Below are positions 27,020 through 37,558 of a DNA stretch of 64,000 nt, in pieces (positions within the stretch are counted from its first letter, which is position 1; each line of letters starts with the position of its first letter). The position numbers and the translations under genes are program-made. The notes beneath the pieces are model-generated. The model saw nothing but the letters and a program-made list of their open reading frames with translations, was not told the origin of the DNA and searched no databases. The stretch spans positions 372,001 through 436,000 of the forward strand of contig JAIYBW010000004.1 of the NCBI GenBank assembly GCA_027488375.1. Reading direction: 5' to 3'. This DNA comes from Pseudomonadota bacterium. Lineage in GTDB: Bacteria > Bdellovibrionota > Bacteriovoracia > Bacteriovoracales > Bacteriovoracaceae.

Positions 27020-28081
27020 ATGGATAAATACTATACTGTGATGGTAGTCCCCGAAAAACAAAAAGGGGTCAAAACGTTTAGAGTGCCTACTGTGCTTTTC
27101 AAATCACTGGCATTTTTTAGTGTCATGCTGACACTTTTAATTTCGGTTCTCGCCTACGATTACTGGAAGATCCTCCAACAGGTTTACGAGAATAAACATC
27201 TTTCGATTGAAAACAGGCAACTTAAAGAACAAATTCAGCTTTTCCAAATGAAGATGAATTCCCTGGCCGATGACCTTAAAAGAATTAATACTTTTGAAAA
27301 AAAATTACGAGTCATCACTGGTCTTGAAGATATTTCTTCTAAAGATGCTCTCTATAAGCCAGAAAAAGAAACTGAAAAAGAATCTTATCCTCTTGAAGAT
27401 CTCAATAGCTCATTAGATTTAAAAATTGATCTTGATTCTATTGAAGATCAGCCACAGTTCAAAGAATTAAAAAGTTTGTATGATAAAAAGATAGCGGCTA
27501 ACCTTGGTTTAGAAAGAAGTTATATTCTTACTAAGCAATGGTCAGACCTTGCTCGAAGAAGCTTTGCTCTTTCAAATGACTATGCGAAGTTCGATTTTAA
27601 ATATACCCGAATTAAAGACACCGTTTCCAACATTGAAAAAAACATTCACGAGCTTGATCAATTTCTCTTGGATAAAGATTCATTTTTAAATTCAACACCA
27701 ACAATATTACCAGCTGATGGTTGGATCACAAGTTATTTTGGTCAAAGGATCTCTCCTTACTTGAAAAAGCTTAAAATGCATGAAGGGCTTGATGTTGGTG
27801 CCCCATACGGAACTCCTGTGAGATCTCCAGCAGATGGTATAGTTACCTTTTCGGGCGAGAAAGCAGGATTTGGTAAATTTGTTCAAGTTGACCATGGTTA
27901 TGGGATTGAAACAATTTATGCTCACAATCAATCTCTTAGTGTAAGAGTTGGGCAAAAAGTTAAAAGAGGAAATCTTTTAGCTGCAGTTGGAAACACTGGT
28001 CACTCGACCGGACCTCACCTTCATTATGAAGTCAGAGTTAATGGCATTGCCGTTGACCCATTATATTTTATTCTAGATTAA
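27020..28081 (+). CDS. Membrane-anchored M23 (LytM) murein peptidase
   Basis: 353 residues: cytoplasmic N-tail, one membrane helix (about 28-46), coiled-coil segment (55-100 and again about 145-215), then a C-terminal M23 domain. The zinc ligands are intact: H254 and D258 (HEGLD) and H333/H335 (HLHYE), so it should be an active peptidoglycan endopeptidase in the periplasm, like MepM, rather than a degenerate activator like EnvC. It precedes secA by ten bases, probably in one operon. Confidence 0.92.
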   Translation: MDKYYTVMVVPEKQKGVKTFRVPTVLFKSLAFFSVMLTLLISVLAYDYWKILQQVYENKHLSIENRQLKEQIQLFQMKMNSLADDLKRINTFEKKLRVITGLEDISSKDALYKPEKETEKESYPLEDLNSSLDLKIDLDSIEDQPQFKELKSLYDKKIAANLGLERSYILTKQWSDLARRSFALSNDYAKFDFKYTRIKDTVSNIEKNIHELDQFLLDKDSFLNSTPTILPADGWITSYFGQRISPYLKKLKMHEGLDVGAPYGTPVRSPADGIVTFSGEKAGFGKFVQVDHGYGIETIYAHNQSLSVRVGQKVKRGNLLAAVGNTGHSTGPHLHYEVRVNGIAVDPLYFILD

Positions 28082-28091
28082 AAGGTTATAT

Positions 28092-30644
28092 ATGTTAAAT
28101 GTGATGATGCGCAAAATTTTCGGAACAAAACAAGATCGTGATATGCGCTCTTTGAAACCAACACTCGAAAAAGTAAATGCCCTTGAATCAAAATACAAGT
28201 CGATGTCTGATTCTGAACTCCAATCTCAAACAAATCACTTTAAAAATTTACTAGGCAATGGTGGTGCAACCGTCAATGACATTCTCCCAGATGCCTTTGC
28301 AGTTGTTAGAGAGGCCAGTCGACGCGTTATGAATATGCGCCACTTCGATGTTCAGATTCTTGGAGGGATTGTCCTTCATGAGGGAAAAATTGCTGAAATG
28401 AAGACGGGTGAAGGTAAAACGCTTACTGCGACTCTTCCCCTCTATCTAAATGCACTTACAGGTAAAGGTGCCCATCTTGTAACAGTGAACGATTACCTTG
28501 CTCAACGTGACTCACACGAAATGGGCAAGCTCTATAATTGGCTCGGCCTTAGCGTTGGTTGCATTCTCTCCAATATGGATGACGAGGATCGAAAAGCGGC
28601 CTATATCGCTGATATTACCTACGGTACAAACAATGAATTCGCGTTTGACTATCTTCGAGATAACATGAAATTTGATCTCAATGATTATGTTCAACGTGAG
28701 CATCATTTCTGTATTGTTGATGAGGTTGACTCTATTCTTATCGATGAAGCCAGAACTCCCCTTCTTATCTCTGGACCTTCGGAAGGTGACACTCGACTTT
28801 ATGGTGTTGTAAATAAGGTTATTCCACAACTTACGCCAGTGAAGCATTATACTGTTGATGAAAAAGCAAGATCTGCCGTTTTAACTGAAGAAGGGATTGT
28901 AAATATTCAAGAGATTATGAAAATAGGTAATCTCTATGATATGCGAAATATTGAAACTCTCCATCACGTCAACCAGTCCTTAAGAGCTCATACTCTTTTC
29001 AAGAATGAGGTTGATTATGTTGTTCGAGATGGAAAAGTGATCATAGTTGATGAGTTCACAGGTCGATTAAAAGAAGGGTCTCGCTGGTCAGATGGACTTC
29101 ACCAAGCCGTAGAGGCCAAAGAAGGTGTTGAAGTTAAGTCTGAAAACCAGACTCTAGCCTCCATCACCTTTCAAAATTACTTCAGACTTTACTCTAAGCT
29201 TTCCGGTATGACGGGAACGGCAGATACAGAAGCTGAAGAATTTATGAAGATTTATAACCTCGAAGTGGTTGTTATACCTACCAATTTACCTATGATTCGA
29301 GACGATCAATCAGATGTTGTCTACGCTTCAAGAAAGGCTAAGTATGAAGCTGTTGCTAAGCTGATTGAGGAATGTCATGCGAAAGGACAACCTGTCCTTG
29401 TAGGAACAATCTCTATTGAATCTTCAGAACTCATTTCAACATTCCTAAGCTCAAAAAACATTAAGCATGAAGTCCTGAATGCTAAGAATCACGCAAGAGA
29501 AGCTGAAATTGTCGCAATGGCCGGTCAAAGAGGTGGTGTGACCATCGCTACAAATATGGCCGGACGTGGGACTGACATCAAGCTAACAGACGAAACGAGA
29601 AAACTTGGTGGTCTTTTTATTATTGGTACAGAAAGACATGAGTCCAGACGTATCGATAATCAATTAAGAGGTCGGTCTGGTCGTCAAGGTGATCCAGGAA
29701 GATCAAAATTCTTTCTTTCTCTTGAAGATGATCTCATGAGAATTTTTGGTTCTGACAGGATCAAAGGAATCATGACAAAGCTTGGTATGAAAGATGATGA
29801 GCCAATTGAACACTCAATGATTACCAATGCTATCGCCAAAGCTCAGAAGAAAGTAGAAACCCATAACTTTGATATCAGAAAACATCTTCTTGATTTTGAT
29901 AATGTGATGAATGAGCAAAGGAAGGTTATCTATAAACTTCGAAAAGATATTCTTAATGATGAAGGTAACCGAGACCTTATCAATGACTTTATCGGAGAAT
30001 TAACATTCAATCTTTCCGAATCCCTAAAACCTGAGAAGAAATCAACTCTAAGAGAATACCCTTGGGAAGATATCAATACTCAAATGAGGGCCATATTCAA
30101 TCTTGATCATCAACTAAGTGCTGATGAATGCTCTCAAATGACCAAAGGAGATTTTGCCGAGTATTTAAGATCGAAAGCAGAAGCTGCAATCGATAAAAAA
30201 TTCTCCGATTTTGATCCTGAGCAAGTTAAATTTACCTTTAGAGAAGTTCTTTTGGGGACGTTTGATCAATTCTGGAAAGACCACCTTCTCGCGATGGATC
30301 ATCTTAAAGAAGGGATCAATCTGCGTTCTTATGGACAAAAAGATCCACTTGTTGAATACAAGCGCGAGGCCTTCACTATTTACGAGGACATGAAACTTGC
30401 TATTAAAAGGGCAGTGCTTGAAAGAATTTCCCATATAAAATTACTCACTCAAGAAGAGATCGAAGAAATACACAGACAGCAAGAAGCTATTCTAGAAGCC
30501 CAAATGAAGGCCCACCAGGAATCAGAGGCTGCAAAACAGGTTGAAGAAGAAAAAAAGGTTATACGTGCAACTTTAAAAGTTGGAAGAAATGATCCTTGCC
30601 CATGTGGATCAGGAAAAAAATTCAAGGCCTGTCACGGAGCCTAA
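28092..30644 (+). CDS. secA: Preprotein translocase ATPase SecA
   Basis: The 850-residue motor of the Sec pathway. Walker A MKTGEGKT (103-110), the [15 protein letters not shown] helicase motif, [41 protein letters not shown], and the C-terminal zinc-binding SEC-C motif [17 protein letters not shown] (SecB/ribosome binding) are all present. AAAGG lies six bases before the ATG. Length and domain order are normal. Confidence 0.98.
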   Translation: MLNVMMRKIFGTKQDRDMRSLKPTLEKVNALESKYKSMSDSELQSQTNHFKNLLGNGGATVNDILPDAFAVVREASRRVMNMRHFDVQILGGIVLHEGKIAEMKTGEGKTLTATLPLYLNALTGKGAHLVTVNDYLAQRDSHEMGKLYNWLGLSVGCILSNMDDEDRKAAYIADITYGTNNEFAFDYLRDNMKFDLNDYVQREHHFCIVDEVDSILIDEARTPLLISGPSEGDTRLYGVVNKVIPQLTPVKHYTVDEKARSAVLTEEGIVNIQEIMKIGNLYDMRNIETLHHVNQSLRAHTLFKNEVDYVVRDGKVIIVDEFTGRLKEGSRWSDGLHQAVEAKEGVEVKSENQTLASITFQNYFRLYSKLSGMTGTADTEAEEFMKIYNLEVVVIPTNLPMIRDDQSDVVYASRKAKYEAVAKLIEECHAKGQPVLVGTISIESSELISTFLSSKNIKHEVLNAKNHAREAEIVAMAGQRGGVTIATNMAGRGTDIKLTDETRKLGGLFIIGTERHESRRIDNQLRGRSGRQGDPGRSKFFLSLEDDLMRIFGSDRIKGIMTKLGMKDDEPIEHSMITNAIAKAQKKVETHNFDIRKHLLDFDNVMNEQRKVIYKLRKDILNDEGNRDLINDFIGELTFNLSESLKPEKKSTLREYPWEDINTQMRAIFNLDHQLSADECSQMTKGDFAEYLRSKAEAAIDKKFSDFDPEQVKFTFREVLLGTFDQFWKDHLLAMDHLKEGINLRSYGQKDPLVEYKREAFTIYEDMKLAIKRAVLERISHIKLLTQEEIEEIHRQQEAILEAQMKAHQESEAAKQVEEEKKVIRATLKVGRNDPCPCGSGKKFKACHGA

Positions 30645-30653
30645 GGAGTACCA

Positions 30654-31826
30654 TTGAGCGACTCTAAAAAAGACCTTACTCGCATTGAAGATTTAGGCGA
30701 GTACCTTCATGAATTAAATTCTGAGGAAGAAACTTTTGAGGTAGATAATTCTATAAATTTACCAGAACTTCCTTCTGAAGAGACCAGTTTTGAAACAACA
30801 ACGTTTGGTTCTGAGAATTTTTCATCTCCAGAAGAGACTTTTACACAAGGATCCGACGAGCAAGTCCCCGACTTTCAAGAAGCTGAAGTTAATTTTAATC
30901 TCTCTGAAGATGAAGGTGATTTTTCAGCTCCAGATTTTGCAAATGAATCATCTGGAGAGGTCGAGGAAGAAACTTTTCCTCATCGTGAACCGTCTGATGA
31001 AATTGACTCCTCTAAAGAAGAGGAGAGCACAAATTTTGAAACTCCAAGCTTTGATGAATTCCCTGAAGAAGTTCAAGAAGTGGCCCCCATCAGTGAGCCT
31101 TCATTTCAAAAACCAGAAACCTTTGAGGATCTTAAAAAGTTTGCAGAGCATACTTCACCCATTGGAATGGGAGTTGAAGGAAATCCTTCATTCAGTGTTC
31201 TCCTAAAAGATATTAAGTATATTGAAGATGTTCACGACATTATTTCTTTACTCAAAGAACTTGAACTTCTTACTGATTCTGAAGAAACAGTTAAACAGCG
31301 ACTTTCAAGAGGACATCTCCTTGTTCCAAGGATATCAGAGTTTGCGGCCATATTTCTTGCCCACAAACTGAGACGTTTTGATATTGATATCCAGGTGGGA
31401 CTTTCCGATGAAATCCACCCTCCTAAACATCAGGAAAAATCTGAAACCGGGATAGTTTCAAAAAATAACCTTTACCAGAACCAATCTCACCAATTTCAAT
31501 TTGAAAATTCCAAACTAGAATTATCTAAAATCATACTTTCAACATCATCCAATTTAGTTGGTCACCAGGTCATTAAGTATGTTGGGGTGGCTTCAGAACA
31601 TAAAATTCTCGATAGTGTAATTGTTGAAAACGAAACCTCAGATGAAATTCCTTCTCATTACTCGGAACTTGCGAACAAATTAAAGGCTCACGCTGTAAAA
31701 GCTAATGCCAATGCCATCATAGGACTGAGTTATCAACTCACACCAATCCCTTCTGAATATGGATCTAGTCATAGTAAATACAGACTGAGCTGCACTGGAA
31801 ACCTTGTATGGGTAAACAGACAATGA
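30654..31826 (+). CDS. Acidic low-complexity protein with C-terminal YbjQ-like domain (TTG start)
   Basis: 390 residues. Residues 20-155 are strongly acidic and Ser/Phe/Pro-rich with repeated EEETF/EETF motifs, probably disordered. A middle domain (about 175-255) is not recognised. Residues 292-389 resemble the YbjQ/UPF0145 (DUF74) fold: ILSTSSNLVGHQVIKYVGVASEH, KLKAHAVKANANAIIGLSYQL and a closing SCTGNLVWV. Stand-alone YbjQ proteins are about 105 residues with unknown role. A TTG start with AAGGAG nine bases upstream follows secA by nine bases; the stop overlaps the glpD-like start (ATGA). Confidence 0.55.
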   Translation: MSDSKKDLTRIEDLGEYLHELNSEEETFEVDNSINLPELPSEETSFETTTFGSENFSSPEETFTQGSDEQVPDFQEAEVNFNLSEDEGDFSAPDFANESSGEVEEETFPHREPSDEIDSSKEEESTNFETPSFDEFPEEVQEVAPISEPSFQKPETFEDLKKFAEHTSPIGMGVEGNPSFSVLLKDIKYIEDVHDIISLLKELELLTDSEETVKQRLSRGHLLVPRISEFAAIFLAHKLRRFDIDIQVGLSDEIHPPKHQEKSETGIVSKNNLYQNQSHQFQFENSKLELSKIILSTSSNLVGHQVIKYVGVASEHKILDSVIVENETSDEIPSHYSELANKLKAHAVKANANAIIGLSYQLTPIPSEYGSSHSKYRLSCTGNLVWVNRQ

Positions 31827-33193
31827 AGCATTATGACGTTATTATAGTTGGTGGTGGAATTAATGGCTGTGGGCTTTTAAGAGATCTTGCTCTGAATGGT
31901 GCAAAAACACTCCTCATTGATAAGGGTGATTTCTCATCACAAACTTCTCAAGGTTCATCTAAAATGCTTCACGGAGGTATTCGTTACCTTGAAAATTTAG
32001 ATTTTGGCCTCGTTAAAGAAGCGCTGGAAGAAAAAAATTTATGGCTTAGACTAACTCCTCATCTTTGTTTTGAGAGAGAATTTTATCTCCCACTCTACCG
32101 CTATTCAAAACATGCTCCCTGGATGCTACAGTTTGGTCTTTATCTTTATGATTTCCTTTCACATTTTCAAAATAAACCTCATGCTTGGCTAGGAGCTGAG
32201 GATGCTTTAAAGAAGATGCCCTCTTTGGATTCTAAAGGTTTAAAAGGTGCGGGAAAATATTTTGACGGAATTGTTGATGATGCAAAACTCGCTTTAGAGT
32301 GCCTTTATGACGGTCTAATTGAAGAGGGAAATGAAGCCCTCAGCTATCATGAGGTCATTAAAACAACTCAACTGCAAAATGGTTATCAAGTCGATATCAA
32401 AGATCTCTTCACAGGGGAGATTTTTTCGAATACCTGTGAATTTCTCGTTTTCACGACTGGACCTTTTACTGATACCCTACTACCAAAATTAAATATCCCT
32501 TGGACTCCTCAACTCGTACCTTCAAAAGGCATTCATCTATGGTTGAAGCCTGACACCATCAAGACAGAGGGAAGTATTGTTTTAACAACAAAAGACAATC
32601 GAGTGGTTTTTGTTATCCCTCAAAGAGATTCTATACTAGTTGGCACAACTGAGACTCAAGTTTGTGAAGAAATTTTTAATATCCAGGCCCAGGAAAAAGA
32701 AATTACTTATTTATTAAATGTGCTTCAACAATATTTTCCCCATGCAAGTATTAATAGAGATTCAATCATCTCAACTTTTGCGGCCGTGAGACCACTTGCC
32801 AAAGAAGAATCATCAAATCAAAACCTTGGTAAAGTCAGTCGTCATCATAAAATCTACCGTCCGACCTCTCATACTTATGTTATGATAGGTGGTAAGTACA
32901 CAACCTTCAGAAGGATGACTCAAGAGTTGGCCCAAGAAATAGTTCCTAGACTTGGTTTGAGGTACAAACCAAATCTTACGCTTAATCCTTTAAGGCAACA
33001 TTCCGTGATGCCAACATTTGGAAAGAAGCCAGAACTATCGCTTGAAATGGTAAAAAAAATAATTACCACTGAAAGAGTGAAAACAATGGAAGACCTCATA
33101 AGAAGACGGCTTTCCATGATTGAGTCCACTGAAGGTTTAGATACAATCATGGGGATACCCCTTGAAGATATAAAACCTCTTTTAAAAAGATAA
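31823..33193 (+). CDS. glpD: FAD-dependent glycerol-3-phosphate dehydrogenase family protein
   Basis: 456 residues. The FAD-binding start KHYDVIIVGGGINGCGLLRDLA, SQGSSKMLHGGIRYLENLD (the GlpD flavin-site block), LVPSKGIHLWL and VMIGGKYTTFRRM identify a GlpD-type enzyme that oxidises sn-glycerol 3-phosphate to dihydroxyacetone phosphate. It is shorter than E. coli GlpD (about 500), with a reduced C-terminal domain. The start at 31823 overlaps the previous stop as ATGA and gives the normal N-terminus; a start at 31808 would add five residues. No glpK or glpF is seen nearby. Confidence 0.85.
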   Translation: MKHYDVIIVGGGINGCGLLRDLALNGAKTLLIDKGDFSSQTSQGSSKMLHGGIRYLENLDFGLVKEALEEKNLWLRLTPHLCFEREFYLPLYRYSKHAPWMLQFGLYLYDFLSHFQNKPHAWLGAEDALKKMPSLDSKGLKGAGKYFDGIVDDAKLALECLYDGLIEEGNEALSYHEVIKTTQLQNGYQVDIKDLFTGEIFSNTCEFLVFTTGPFTDTLLPKLNIPWTPQLVPSKGIHLWLKPDTIKTEGSIVLTTKDNRVVFVIPQRDSILVGTTETQVCEEIFNIQAQEKEITYLLNVLQQYFPHASINRDSIISTFAAVRPLAKEESSNQNLGKVSRHHKIYRPTSHTYVMIGGKYTTFRRMTQELAQEIVPRLGLRYKPNLTLNPLRQHSVMPTFGKKPELSLEMVKKIITTERVKTMEDLIRRRLSMIESTEGLDTIMGIPLEDIKPLLKR

Positions 33194-33207
33194 GAGAAAG
33201 TAAAAAA

Positions 33208-34590
33208 ATGCTTATCCTCGGAACGGCCTTAATTATTGATAACAATAATGAAATAAAATCTCTCATTTGGGAGAATCTTTATCGCGATCACCCAGATAGT
33301 TTCATCTTTCAGCAATCTACGATAACGGCGTCTCAAATTGCGATGGATAAGAAAAAAGGTGTTTCAGTCATTGTTTTATCTGCACATCTTCCGAAACTAA
33401 ATTTAGAAGATTTTATCTCTAAACTTCTTGAAGATACTCTAGGTTCGATTCCCATTATTGTGACTTACAAAAGATCGATTGATCCAAAACTTCAAACTAA
33501 TTTAATTGCTATGGGGATTGCAGGTGTTGAAGAACTTCCTGGCACTCACCAGGGTATCAAGTCTCTCCTCACTAAATACCTTGGCGACAAACAGAAATTT
33601 GGAAACATTCGCGCCTCGGCCGAACAAAAAGATAAAGATTTTACAACCCTTGATGAATCAATGATTCAAGTTCCCTTAGATGATTTTATTTTCACCCCTA
33701 AATCTTTTTTCAACGTCTTTATTCGTCTTGCGAAAGACAAATACATCAAAGTTTTAAATGCGGGTGATCCTATCAATCAGGAATTCATCGATAAATATAA
33801 AACGAAGAACATACTTTCTTTACATCTAAAAATTGAAGAGCACGAAAAGTACCTGAAGCTTTCCCATGTCCACGCTCAAAATTCAATCCTCAATGAAAAA
33901 AAGGACGACACTCAAAAAATTGAAGCACTTTCAAATCAAATTGAATCTACAGCACTTCATATGACCCAACTTGGTGTGACAACTGAGAATGTAGCCATCG
34001 CCAAAGGATGCGTAGAGAACACAAGAAATCTTATCAATCAGCTTATGATGAATTCACATAAGAAAGATTCTTATGATCTTATCAAGAAAATTATGGAGCA
34101 TGATCATGCGACTTCAGTGTCCATGCTATCAGGTTTGTTTGCTAGATCTCAAGATATCAGATCGGCCAAAACGGTTCAGATTATTGGCCTAGCAGCTCTC
34201 GTTCACGATATTGGTCTTGGGACGACTATCAGAGAATCCAATAAAGATAATTTTAATCCGGAAGAAAAATTAAAATATATGAAGCATGCATCTATGGGTG
34301 CAGACTATCTAAGAAAATCTGGTTTATTTGAAGAAGTTGTCTGCCAAATCGTAGAGAATCATCATGAGCAAGAAGATCCTAATTCGGCAAAAAAGAAAAC
34401 TGCGAGTATTAGTATTGCATCTGAAATAGTTAGTTTAAGTGATAGCATTTCAACAAATGTTCTAGAAAATGATAATCCTAAAAAAGCATTGTCACAATTT
34501 AGGATCAGTAAACTAAAGACCTTCTCCATTCAAATGCAAAAGGCTTTCGATGAAATTTTTCCAGATCAGGATATCACTCAAAAACGATAA
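33208..34590 (+). CDS. HD-domain protein with degenerate receiver-like N-terminus
   Basis: 460 residues. The first 120 look like a response-regulator receiver fold (ALIIDNNNEIKSLIWENL), but the usual phosphorylated Asp position is Ser (VIVLSAHLP), so phosphorylation is unlikely. Residues about 290-425 hold an HD domain: HDHATSVS, LAALVHDIGLG (HDIG at 333-336), KHASMGADYLRKSG and ENHHEQEDP. The layout follows HD-GYP c-di-GMP phosphodiesterases, but the GYP triplet is missing. It may be a non-canonical hydrolase or a binding protein. It overlaps the convergent gene by 13 bases. Confidence 0.72.
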   Translation: MLILGTALIIDNNNEIKSLIWENLYRDHPDSFIFQQSTITASQIAMDKKKGVSVIVLSAHLPKLNLEDFISKLLEDTLGSIPIIVTYKRSIDPKLQTNLIAMGIAGVEELPGTHQGIKSLLTKYLGDKQKFGNIRASAEQKDKDFTTLDESMIQVPLDDFIFTPKSFFNVFIRLAKDKYIKVLNAGDPINQEFIDKYKTKNILSLHLKIEEHEKYLKLSHVHAQNSILNEKKDDTQKIEALSNQIESTALHMTQLGVTTENVAIAKGCVENTRNLINQLMMNSHKKDSYDLIKKIMEHDHATSVSMLSGLFARSQDIRSAKTVQIIGLAALVHDIGLGTTIRESNKDNFNPEEKLKYMKHASMGADYLRKSGLFEEVVCQIVENHHEQEDPNSAKKKTASISIASEIVSLSDSISTNVLENDNPKKALSQFRISKLKTFSIQMQKAFDEIFPDQDITQKR

Positions 34591-35663
34591 GAGAATGCGA
34601 GCAAAAGTCTCGGTCCACCAACTTTTTTATTGTGGATTTTGCTCAAGTCATCTTCTTGATAGACTTCACTGCGAACATAATAATCAGCAATAAATCTCGC
34701 CCCAAAACCTTTATGAGTGAAAAACTTATATCCTCCACCTATTGAAAACCCAGAGGTTTTTCCACTGGAAGACAATTCAGGTGTACCTGTATTTGTCCCG
34801 GCCTTATATGTTGATCTTACGGCACCAAAATTAACAGATGTATGAAAATACGGTATAAATTCACTGACCATAGATGGAGCTTTTGTTGGGTGCCAATTCA
34901 ATCCCAGAGAAAATTCATTTACATCATTTGTAATTCCAGCTCCGTTATAGGCCTGGGAATCATGCTTTTGAATTGTAAACTCACCTAGGAGAGAAAAATT
35001 AGAAAACCATTCTCTTTCTTTTTTAGGATAATACTCAACACCAAGACCAATATGATGAAATGACTGGGAACTATTAAAGGCTTGGTCCCCAACATTTGTC
35101 TTAGAATTAGAGCTTAGACCTGAAATATTGATGAGCCCATAAAGCTCCAAATTTTTTTCAACTATTGATAGAGGGATTTGAGATTCCTCTAGTGCTTTTA
35201 GGTCAGCAGCACTCATTTTATCAGAGGCAACATTCAAATCCTGAGCACCATCGGCCAAAGGTATCCCCAAATTGGCCGGATCTCCGCCAAGATTTGAAGG
35301 TGTATCCTCTTGAACAATGGATTGAGTCTCATCTTTAGTAATTTTAACTGGTGGGGTTATTTTTAAAGTCATCACTGAATCATTTAAGATAAAGTCTGCA
35401 TTCACGAGCCGATAAATAGACCAAACAGATCTCGTTGGAGAAACTTTAACACAAACAGATCTTGCAACAATCCCTGCCGTCACAATGAATTTAGCATGAT
35501 CTCCTTCTACGATCCCGTCTTCCGTTCCTCTATTCACCATCACTGTTTTTTTTGATTCGGAAATTTTTAAAAGTCTAATGGTTAATTTTTCATCGACCTC
35601 TAGGCCGAATGATAGAATTGGAAATAATAATACTAACCAAATTAATTTCATAAAATCCCTCAA
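34578..35663 (-). CDS. Exported protein: small N-domain plus outer-membrane barrel-like domain (paralog 2)
   Basis: 361 residues with a signal peptide (MKLIWLVLLFPILSFG, start possibly at the internal Met5). Residues about 25-110 form a small beta domain with NRGTEDGIVEGDHAKFIV and KVSPTRSVWSIYRLV. A Ser/Asp-rich linker follows, and residues 170-361 alternate as beta strands ending in LLAFSYRF, with a terminal Phe as in outer-membrane barrels. The N-domain and barrel match the adjacent upstream gene in layout, marking a tandem duplication. The start overlaps that gene's stop by four bases. Function unknown. Confidence 0.6.
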   Translation of the reverse strand: MRDFMKLIWLVLLFPILSFGLEVDEKLTIRLLKISESKKTVMVNRGTEDGIVEGDHAKFIVTAGIVARSVCVKVSPTRSVWSIYRLVNADFILNDSVMTLKITPPVKITKDETQSIVQEDTPSNLGGDPANLGIPLADGAQDLNVASDKMSAADLKALEESQIPLSIVEKNLELYGLINISGLSSNSKTNVGDQAFNSSQSFHHIGLGVEYYPKKEREWFSNFSLLGEFTIQKHDSQAYNGAGITNDVNEFSLGLNWHPTKAPSMVSEFIPYFHTSVNFGAVRSTYKAGTNTGTPELSSSGKTSGFSIGGGYKFFTHKGFGARFIADYYVRSEVYQEDDLSKIHNKKVGGPRLLLAFSYRF

Positions 35664-37189
35664 AAAGCATAAAGCAAGCTGATCCCGGCCTTCGACTCAA
35701 CAATATTAGCAGAATCTGGAAGACTTGAATTCAACTTACTTGATTCATAGCGATCTATTTTTAATGTTTCTAAACTAAGGCTTAATCTCATCCCGAAATT
35801 ATTTTTTAATAAATACTTATAACCAAAACGTAGGCCAGGAAAGGAGAGGACGGTATAATTGGCAGATTCATTTAAACTAGGAGACTCAACTTGTGCCTGG
35901 CCTGTTCTCAGGAAAGCGCCAAGGAAAAAAACTGGTCTTTCAAAGGCATAAGGAGGATTAAAAGGATACCAATTCCCACCAAGGGATAAAGAAGATTCAT
36001 TGAAATCAGCATTTGCACCATTAGATTTAAAGGCAGAATAATTAGATCTTAAAGTTGCATTTAAGCTAAACCGCTCCAGAGTCTTATGCCCAAGTACTGG
36101 AACAGCTTCGAAATCAAAAGCAAAAGATTTTAAACCCTCGCGCCTGTAATTAGCATCCTCCTCAGTCTGAGTATCATTTATGGGAAGACCCAATTCGAGA
36201 GCGGCCATATATTGAGTAGGCTTTACTCTAATCCAGTCACGACGATCTTTTTCCTGTAAGATTGAAACTTGTCTCAAAACAGATCTTAATTCCTCATCAG
36301 AAAAATCTTCAGACCAACTCTCACCTTTTTCAAGTAAAGAGCGATAAAGCTTTGCATCTGCTGTCTTTTTTAAAGATTGGTTTCGTAGGAACCTATTATA
36401 TTCTGAATCATAATTGGTATTTTCAGCAAACTCATGAGCAAATTTAGATTTCTTCTGCTTCTCATAGAAATCATCATAGTTAAAGTCAGGATCATTAACT
36501 CGCTCTATGTAGCTCATCACCATCTTTTCAAAAGTTGAAAATCTATGTTGTTGAGTCCATTCAGTCTTATGAACACTCTTAAACAGTGAGGAGCGGTGCC
36601 TATCTCCACCATTCTTGTTCCAAACTTCAACATCGATTAGTTGTGCATCAACACCAGGCGATTCTATTTGACTGCGTGTTTCGGCCATAGTGTCGTATTG
36701 ATGTTTAAGTTTGCTCAGACGATCCCGATCAGAAGACAACGCCATTTGAGTATTTTCTTTGATTAATTTTTTAGGATTAACAATTGATAGACGTCCTAAG
36801 CTAGGATCTTTTCTCCCCTTCAACATGAAAGACTCAGAAAGAAGGTTGTACTTTTCTCCCTTGGTGAGTAACTCCCCATCAAAAATTTTAAAAAGAATCC
36901 ATATAGAATGATCAGAATTGACTTTAATATTTTTAGCTCGGGCCACAGGAATAAGACGTAGGTCTCTCGTATCAAGATCCTTTATTTGTTTAACAATAAT
37001 CGCATAATCACCCTGCTTAAGGGCATCCTGGGAACCAAGATTAAAAACAGCTGTCAAACCAGAGCTTGATTGTTGTAAGAGTCGGGCTTCAGTAAGCGCA
37101 TCAGCCTCTCCAACGGAGAAGCATAGCGTCAAGGAAAGGACAAAAATCCTTAAAAAGAACATATTTTTTATAAAGAAAAAATATCCCAT
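35660..37189 (-). CDS. Exported protein: small N-domain, helical insert, outer-membrane barrel-like domain (paralog 1)
   Basis: 509 residues. A signal peptide (hydrophobic about 9-26, cleavage near AEDA-type SVGEADA) is followed by a beta domain with NLGSQDALKQGDYAIIV and VNSDHSIWILFKIF, aligned with the same features in the downstream paralog. It then carries about 200 extra charged, helical residues before the barrel-like region (about 350-509), which ends in AGISLLYAF with terminal Phe. It is probably an outer-membrane protein; no named family recognised. Both genes are coupled by a four-base overlap. Confidence 0.6.
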   Translation of the reverse strand: MGYFFFIKNMFFLRIFVLSLTLCFSVGEADALTEARLLQQSSSGLTAVFNLGSQDALKQGDYAIIVKQIKDLDTRDLRLIPVARAKNIKVNSDHSIWILFKIFDGELLTKGEKYNLLSESFMLKGRKDPSLGRLSIVNPKKLIKENTQMALSSDRDRLSKLKHQYDTMAETRSQIESPGVDAQLIDVEVWNKNGGDRHRSSLFKSVHKTEWTQQHRFSTFEKMVMSYIERVNDPDFNYDDFYEKQKKSKFAHEFAENTNYDSEYNRFLRNQSLKKTADAKLYRSLLEKGESWSEDFSDEELRSVLRQVSILQEKDRRDWIRVKPTQYMAALELGLPINDTQTEEDANYRREGLKSFAFDFEAVPVLGHKTLERFSLNATLRSNYSAFKSNGANADFNESSLSLGGNWYPFNPPYAFERPVFFLGAFLRTGQAQVESPSLNESANYTVLSFPGLRFGYKYLLKNNFGMRLSLSLETLKIDRYESSKLNSSLPDSANIVESKAGISLLYAF

Positions 37190-37330
37190 AGATTAATTGT
37201 GTCACCCAAATAACGGTATGAAAACACTCATTTTTCTCTCAACGTCATGAAAAATGCTAAAACTTTAAGTCCTTGATAAAGCATTGCAAAAATCTTATAA
37301 AGAATCATCTTATCCAAAAAGGACTTTAAA

Positions 37331-37546
37331 ATGGGTTTTAGATCAAAAAGAAAACGCGAAAAAGTAACTTACAACTATCAGTGTTCACTGACTGGGGAAG
37401 AATTTGTGATGACTGAAAAAGCAGCTCATCCAAAAGAGCTTCTCACTGTTAAAGCTTTTTATGAAATGAACCCAGATCTTGATGATCGTCCGGCGATCGT
37501 GAAAAAGAAATTAGGTTTACCTACTACGACCGATCAAAAAAATTAA
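37331..37546 (+). CDS. Small basic protein, 71 aa
   Basis: Not recognised. It has a basic start (MGFRSKRKREK), a central strand pair (YNYQCSLTGEEFVMTEKA) and a Pro/Lys end. No signal or membrane segment. AAGGAC precedes the ATG, and trxB starts 12 bases after its stop, so they are probably co-transcribed. The good ribosome binding site and codon use support a real gene. Confidence 0.6.
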   Translation: MGFRSKRKREKVTYNYQCSLTGEEFVMTEKAAHPKELLTVKAFYEMNPDLDDRPAIVKKKLGLPTTTDQKN

Positions 37547-37558
37547 GAGGAGTCTAAG

